Shown here in pieces: positions 60,001 to 64,000 of a DNA stretch of 64,000 nucleotides; positions within the stretch are counted from its first letter, which is position 1; the number at the start of each line of letters is the position of its first letter. The notes below the pieces were generated by a model. The model had not been told where the DNA came from. It did no database searches and worked only from the letters and a program-made list of their open reading frames with translations. The stretch comes from an uncultured Odoribacter sp. (GTDB lineage Bacteria; Bacteroidota; Bacteroidia; Bacteroidales; Marinifilaceae). A program made the translations under genes and the position numbers. The DNA lies in assembly GCA_910588375.1 (NCBI GenBank), contig CAJUQA010000008.1, positions 1 to 64,000 of the forward strand, written 5' to 3'.

Positions 60001-60993
60001 ATGGGAGTTATTGATTCAGAAAGAGTAAAGCATGCGGTTTATAACCGGATAGATTTTGAACTTCCGGAAGAGGTCTGGGAGGAAATAAGTGAAGCTTTCG
60101 GTGTTTGTTGGAATGAGGTTATTGGATTTGGCAATGAGGTTGACAGAATGGAAGTTATCAATTATGTTTCTGATTGGCTGCGGAAGCGGAAGATTGTGAT
60201 CTTGGAGAGTCGGCTCACCCGTATTTTGGACATTATGTTTGAATGTATCAGAATGATTGGGGGGTTTTGGGATGAATCGCAGCCTTTTTTGCCTAAACGG
60301 GTTACTCGCAGAAACGAGGATGTTCAGGAAGAGGAATACCCACGTAATCGTAGGAAAAAAAGTATTCGGGTACGGACGTTGTTGAAGATTGCATACGAGA
60401 TGAATGAAAATTGGAGATGCGCTGAACCACAGTCTTCCTTGTGGAAATTGAAACGGCGAATAGAGGAAAGTAATTCGGGTGAATGTCAGGACGATAAAAT
60501 CTGTTTGGCGTATGCAGCGGCGAGTTTGGCGAAAGAGTTGCACAAAGAACAGGTGGATAAAGCCGGCAAGGATTATTTTGAGGGACATTTATTGACGGTC
60601 GGTTGCAATGGTCGTGATTGGAAGGAAAAAACCGTGGGATTCTTGCACGACGTACTCGAAGATACGGATTATACAAGCGAAGAAATCATATTGACATTGA
60701 TGAGAACTTTGAATGACTGGGAAGTTACGCTGACAGAGAGCGAACGGGAGGAAATAAAAGAAGCCCTTGAGCTGATGAATTCTCACACGGCTTCTAATCG
60801 GAAGGCTTATATAGAACGCTTCCGGGGGCATCGTTTGGCAATCCGGGTCAAGTTGAATGACCTCCGGCATAATATGGATATTTCCCGGATTTCTCACCCC
60901 AGTGAAGAGGATTTAGAGAGAGTGAAGAGGTATGAGAAAGAGTATGAAAGTTTACGGCAGATGTTGGGGGAAGCTGTTTTTGATAAAGAATAA
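60001..60993 (+). CDS. MESH1/SpoT-like HD hydrolase with an unknown N-terminal domain
   Basis: The 330-residue protein has a C-terminal HD domain that matches small alarmone hydrolases. His-181 is followed by EQVDKAGKDYFEGH, His-216/Asp-217 and Glu-220/Asp-221 lie in FLHDVLEDT, and Asp-287 is in KLNDLRHN. All metal and catalytic positions of the MESH1/SpoT hydrolase are present, and there is no synthetase domain. The first 150 residues are helical and basic and I do not recognise them. It probably splits (p)ppGpp or related nucleotides such as (p)ppApp. It follows the deiminase-like gene by 13 nt. Confidence 0.8.
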   Translation: MGVIDSERVKHAVYNRIDFELPEEVWEEISEAFGVCWNEVIGFGNEVDRMEVINYVSDWLRKRKIVILESRLTRILDIMFECIRMIGGFWDESQPFLPKRVTRRNEDVQEEEYPRNRRKKSIRVRTLLKIAYEMNENWRCAEPQSSLWKLKRRIEESNSGECQDDKICLAYAAASLAKELHKEQVDKAGKDYFEGHLLTVGCNGRDWKEKTVGFLHDVLEDTDYTSEEIILTLMRTLNDWEVTLTESEREEIKEALELMNSHTASNRKAYIERFRGHRLAIRVKLNDLRHNMDISRISHPSEEDLERVKRYEKEYESLRQMLGEAVFDKE

Positions 60994-61018
60994 ATAATAA
61001 ATTTAACAAATAAAAACT

Positions 61019-61213
61019 ATGTTCAGTAAAAAACAATTAGAGGTGATAGAAAAGATAGCATCTATACCTTGGAAAGGACCTTCCAGACCGAAATTATCTT
61101 TGGAAGAAATGATGAAACAATTCCAGAGAAACAATCCTCAAGGATTTCATCCACGAAAGGAGCAAAAAAGAAACAATGAATCATTAAAAAACAAACAAAG
61201 CAATGTTTACTAA
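61019..61213 (+). CDS. Small unknown protein, first tandem copy
   Basis: The 64-residue basic protein begins MFSKKQLEVIEKIASIPWKG and continues with SRPKLSLEEMMKQF and NNPQGFHPRKEQ. It has no recognised domain, signal peptide or membrane helix. A near-identical ORF starts 11 nt before its stop. The pattern (helix, tryptophan turn, helix, basic tail) could be a small nucleic-acid or protein binder or an antitoxin/immunity-sized peptide. Confidence 0.6.
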   Translation: MFSKKQLEVIEKIASIPWKGPSRPKLSLEEMMKQFQRNNPQGFHPRKEQKRNNESLKNKQSNVY

Positions 61214-61358
61214 AGCGCAATTAGAGGTAATAAACAAGATAGCATCTATACCTTGGAAAGGACCTTCCAGACTGAAATTATCTTTGGAAGAAATGACGAA
61301 ACAATTCAAGGAAAACAATCCTCAAGGATTTCATCCAAGAAAAAAACAAAAGAAGTAG
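61203..61358 (+). CDS. Small unknown protein, second tandem copy
   Basis: The 51-residue ORF begins MFTKAQLEVINKIASIPWKG and ends NNPQGFHPRKKQKK. It matches the first copy at about 80 percent of residues, with most differences conservative. It overlaps the first copy by 11 nt and keeps its own ATG and stop. Retention of the frame after duplication is evidence that both are translated. Confidence 0.6.
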   Translation: MFTKAQLEVINKIASIPWKGPSRLKLSLEEMTKQFKENNPQGFHPRKKQKK

Positions 61359-61377
61359 AATACGTAAATGTCATAAA

Positions 61378-61629
61378 ATGATAGTACCAATAGCAGTCCG
61401 TTGTTTATATTACAAGGCAGTTACACCAAATTTTAGGATTCTTTGTCTTGACGAAAAAAACTGGAGGAAATGGCTCTGGGGTAATAACAGTGAACGAATC
61501 CAAATCTATGAAAAGATAATTGGTCATACGGCGGATATCCGGGAAATTACTTGGATTTATCTTCGCCTATCTGAAGAACAGAAACAAGAACTGATATCTG
61601 TCCTAAATAGCAATGTGTGTAAAGAGTGA
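61378..61629 (+). CDS. Small hypothetical protein
   Basis: The 83-residue product begins MIVPIAVRCLYYKAVTPNF and contains a Trp-rich stretch (NWRKWLWGNNSERIQ) and a helical C-terminus (LSEEQKQELISVL). I recognise no family. It follows the tandem small ORFs by 19 nt in the same direction and probably belongs to the same transcript. Confidence 0.5.
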   Translation: MIVPIAVRCLYYKAVTPNFRILCLDEKNWRKWLWGNNSERIQIYEKIIGHTADIREITWIYLRLSEEQKQELISVLNSNVCKE

Positions 61630-61682
61630 AAGTTGTAAATCATACAAATTCTCGTTTACTTTACAAGCAAAATGGATAATAT

Positions 61683-62351
61683 ATGGAAACAAAGAAAGAA
61701 TTACGGGACTTGCTCCGGATAAAGGCTGAGGAGGATGTGAAAAAGCAGTTTGAAGAGATTGCAGATATGTTGTTTCAGGATTTTCATATCGAAAAGGAGG
61801 GCGTGCGTTATGATTTTCTGGAAATAGAGTTTTATTTTTATAGTAAAGAGCATCCGGATTTTATGACTTATCCTCGAAATACAAAAGCCGGTGAATGGTT
61901 TTTCCATATGAGCGGGGTTGATATTTCATTTGAAAGTAAAAAGGAAGAACGTGAGGGGAAAGAGGTTGCAATCTTGGGTGGTGGCATTTTGGTGCGTAGT
62001 ATTTTGAAAGAAGGAGAAAAAACGCCCATAACTGGACCTTATAAATGTGTGGATGAGTTATTTGATAAGTTCGATGCGTTTGGTGATGATTTGGAGAATT
62101 TTCCAAGACTCAAGCCGAATGAGAAAAAAGATAAATATAAGCCTAAACCTTGTGTTCGTTGGATACCACCTTTTACTGGAAAGCCGGATAAGGAAAAAGT
62201 AGAGAGGAAAGAAAAAGCATTATCGGAACGATATTCGGAATTTGAAAGTAAGAAGAGTGAATTTGAAGAACTTGTAAAAAGGGAATACCGATATTATAGA
62301 GCTGATTTTAAATCAAAGTCGATAAAAAATTATCCAGCAATGCCTAAGTGA
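61683..62351 (+). CDS. Hypothetical protein with an EIEFYFYS...GGILVRSI core
   Basis: The 222-residue protein has a recognisable conserved-looking core, FLEIEFYFYSKEHPDF, then GEWFFHMSGVDISFES and GGGILVRSI. I associate this pattern with an uncharacterised bacterial family but cannot name it. The C-terminal 80 residues are highly charged and helical (KVERKEKALSERYSEFESKK). No signal peptide or membrane segment. It sits between the small ORFs and the ADP-ribosylglycohydrolase. An immunity-like or nucleic-acid-related role is only a guess. Confidence 0.6.
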   Translation: METKKELRDLLRIKAEEDVKKQFEEIADMLFQDFHIEKEGVRYDFLEIEFYFYSKEHPDFMTYPRNTKAGEWFFHMSGVDISFESKKEEREGKEVAILGGGILVRSILKEGEKTPITGPYKCVDELFDKFDAFGDDLENFPRLKPNEKKDKYKPKPCVRWIPPFTGKPDKEKVERKEKALSERYSEFESKKSEFEELVKREYRYYRADFKSKSIKNYPAMPK

Positions 62352-62482
62352 GGTCGTTTGTCCTTGGTATTTGAACGGAATGTTTTTTAGTGTAGAATAA
62401 TTTTACACGAATTAGTAATTATTGTGTATTATAGAAATACGTATATAGGAAACATCCACTAATCTACAAACAATATCATACC

Positions 62483-63520
62483 TTGTTAGAAAATCTATTT
62501 AAATACTTTTCAAAAGAAAAAAAGAATCAGGCTTTCCAACCTCAATATAGAACTAATTATTATGGGCAAAGGAACCAACAGCTTGCAAAAGATATTTTGT
62601 TAGGAACTGCTATTGGTGATGCCCTTGGTTTTCCAGTACAATTCATACCTAGAGAAACAGTACAACAAAATCCTGTCTTAGGCATGGGGAAGTGCAGGAC
62701 ATTTGAATCTTCTGCCGGAATATGGTCTGACGATACATCACTGTCTCTCTGTTTAGCTGATTCACTATGTAATGGGTACAATCTTCACGATATAGCTAAT
62801 AAATTCATTGCGTGGTTGTTTGAGGGTTTGTGGACACCCAACAACAGAGCCTTTGACATTGGCAGGACAACCATGCGTGCCATTAGCAATTTGAGAAATG
62901 GAGTAGAACCTAAATTGGCAGGTCTTGATAGAGATAAAGATAATGGTAATGGCTCTATTATGAGAATACTCCCCCTTATTCCATACATTTATGGATTAAT
63001 AGAGGAACAACAAATACAAATCATTTCGGAAGTGTCTTCATTAACACACAGACATCCCAGAAGTATTTTGGCTTGTATATTCTTATGTAAATTTGCGATG
63101 CAGTATCTAGATGTACATGATATTCCGACTGCATTAAGCAATACTCGAAAAGAAGTTAGAAATTTATTAGTTCAGGATAAATTTAAAAATGAAAATAGTT
63201 ATTTTGATAGACTTATCAACCTGACTTACGAACAATTCAGGAATATAGCAGAGGATGATATAAAATCAACAGGATACGTGATTGATACTCTTGAAGCTGC
63301 TCTTTGGAGTATTTTCAATAACAATAATTTTAAAGATAGTGTTTTATGTGCCGTAAATTTAGGACACGATGCAGATACTGTAGGGGCAATTACAGGAGCA
63401 TTGGCAGGAATTATTTATGGATATGATTCTATCCCTGAGGAATGGCTCAGTATACTGGTAAAAAAAGACGATATCATTAAATTGGCTAATAAGTTGGATT
63501 CTACAAGGAATAAAATATAG
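62483..63520 (+). CDS. ADP-ribosylglycohydrolase family protein
   Basis: The 345-residue protein has the DraG/ARH metal-binding signatures: LGTAIGDALGFPVQF, the TDDT-like WSDDTSLSL, GNGSIMRILPL, and GHDADTVGAITGALAG near the C-terminus. All key Asp residues are present, so it should remove ADP-ribose from proteins or nucleic acid. Translation appears to start at a TTG (62483); no ATG exists in frame between it and the upstream stop at 62432. The first 35 residues are a lysine-rich extension. The region looks AT-rich by eye, consistent with transfer. Relatives act as immunity to ADP-ribosylating toxins. Confidence 0.88.
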   Translation: MLENLFKYFSKEKKNQAFQPQYRTNYYGQRNQQLAKDILLGTAIGDALGFPVQFIPRETVQQNPVLGMGKCRTFESSAGIWSDDTSLSLCLADSLCNGYNLHDIANKFIAWLFEGLWTPNNRAFDIGRTTMRAISNLRNGVEPKLAGLDRDKDNGNGSIMRILPLIPYIYGLIEEQQIQIISEVSSLTHRHPRSILACIFLCKFAMQYLDVHDIPTALSNTRKEVRNLLVQDKFKNENSYFDRLINLTYEQFRNIAEDDIKSTGYVIDTLEAALWSIFNNNNFKDSVLCAVNLGHDADTVGAITGALAGIIYGYDSIPEEWLSILVKKDDIIKLANKLDSTRNKI

Positions 63521-63653
63521 TATAAGCTTTACCTCAAAGGTGAACTATTTTGATAAAAATATTCACGTTTACAATTGAAATATTTTAACACGACGGTGCA
63601 CTGTCTTGAGTGGAATAATATGCTTAATTTGGTGAAGAAATACTGAAATACAG

Positions 63654-64000
63654 TTATATATATCTAACTTTTATCGGTAACCACACTTCTGTCAGCAATT
63701 TGTCCGTAGGTGTATCTGTCAGGCTGTTCAGATAGCGTTCAAGAATAAAACCTTCTCCCAACAGATAGTTTGGGGGAAGGTTTTTTAGTATGGCGTCGTA
63801 GAATTCGTCTAAAAGGGTGTAACTTCCTTTGTGACAATATACGGCGTAAAGTTGTCGGGGAAGTATCATACTTTTTATATGGCTTGTCAAATGGGACTTT
63901 ACGGGTGTATTGATAGACAGGCAGGCGTAAAAGCGACATTTGTCCGGATTTGTGACAAGCGTATCGTCATAGCAGATGCCCCAATATTCTTCTTCGTCCG
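63654..64000 (-). CDS. GyrI-like small-molecule-binding domain protein, 3' part
   Basis: The minus-strand frame is open to the end of the window. The visible 115 residues include WGICYDDTLVTNPDKCRFYACLS-type sequence (in part), then QLYAVYCHKGSYTLLDEFYDAIL and FILERYLNSLTDTPTDKLLTEVWLPI. This is the C-terminal GyrI-like (AraC effector-binding) domain. The missing N-terminus may hold an AraC DNA-binding domain, as in Rob or SoxS-like regulators. It faces the hydrolase island tail to tail. Confidence 0.82.
   Translation of the reverse strand, partial: DEEEYWGICYDDTLVTNPDKCRFYACLSINTPVKSHLTSHIKSMILPRQLYAVYCHKGSYTLLDEFYDAILKNLPPNYLLGEGFILERYLNSLTDTPTDKLLTEVWLPIKVRYI

Larger units (their letters stand above)
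61019..61358 (+). repeat. Tandem gene duplication of about 184 bp
   Basis: DNA from 61019 is repeated from 61203. Identical stretches include GATAGCATCTATACCTTGGA and the GGAAGAAATGA segment. The offset is 184 bp. Confidence 0.8.

Overview
The window comes from a chromosome of the Bacteroidota, almost certainly order Bacteroidales. The evidence is a SusC/SusD pair, type IX secretion (T9SS) type B sorting domains next to a PorP/SprF-like protein, FISUMP domains, DUF4290 and DUF4492 proteins, type B ribosomal protein L31, and promoters of the -33 TTTG / -7 TAnnTTTG type. The T9SS cargo beside gut-type SusCD and a cytochrome bd oxidase fits a family such as Odoribacteraceae, but that placement is an inference. 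No rRNA, CRISPR array or intact insertion sequence was seen. One tRNA (Leu-CAA) is present.

Layout. 1-3.1 kb: the 3' part of a large SUMF1-like/glycine-rich surface protein, then the C-terminal remnant of an AAA/DUF4143 ATPase. 3.3-6.3 kb: tatA-tatC-yccF, divergent from a PurF-like protein that lacks the glutaminase cysteine. 6.4-10.2 kb: a LytTR regulator followed by a compact cluster with two DUF2589 paralogues, an unknown partner, a zinc ribbon and an HxHP protein. This cluster has no described function known to me. 10.3-16.4 kb: a secreted GH2 beta-galactosidase converging on cydA-cydB with its DUF4492 partner. 16.5-25.5 kb: an AI-2E family permease, a small outer-membrane barrel, an LRR lipoprotein, a 1,615-residue T9SS cargo made of FISUMP domains and tandem repeats, and its PorP/SprF-like partner. 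25.6-28.5 kb: Lon and L31.

28.7-32.9 kb: a cell-wall recycling cluster with an AmgK-like kinase fused to a RapZ C-terminal domain, a MurU-like uridylyltransferase and PgeF, followed by lrgA-lrgB. 32.9-38.2 kb: an orphan SusD/SusC pair whose best promoter lies between two 14-bp inverted repeats. 38.8-40.4 kb: an Xre / ImmA-IrrE / PIN three-gene module with a palindromic operator. 40.5-49.5 kb: housekeeping genes on the minus strand (purine nucleoside phosphorylase, LpxK, SppA, MurA, FolK, DUF4290, UvrD/PcrA helicase). 49.7-59 kb: a second T9SS type B cargo, LemA and an M48 peptidase, tRNA-Leu, a GH20 hexosaminidase, a Bax-inhibitor family protein, a HAD phosphatase, a PseB/CapD-like dehydratase and a MATE exporter.

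59.1-64 kb is an accessory stretch that looks more AT-rich to its right. It holds a short peptidylarginine/agmatine deiminase-like protein, a MESH1-like alarmone hydrolase, two tandem copies of a tiny ORF, two unknown proteins and an ADP-ribosylglycohydrolase. The window ends in a GyrI-like protein. The best candidates for undescribed biology are the LytTR-DUF2589 cluster, the 59-63.5 kb hydrolase island, the Xre-ImmA-PIN module and the possible promoter inversion upstream of susC. Promoter and terminator calls were made by eye from consensus matches and hairpins.
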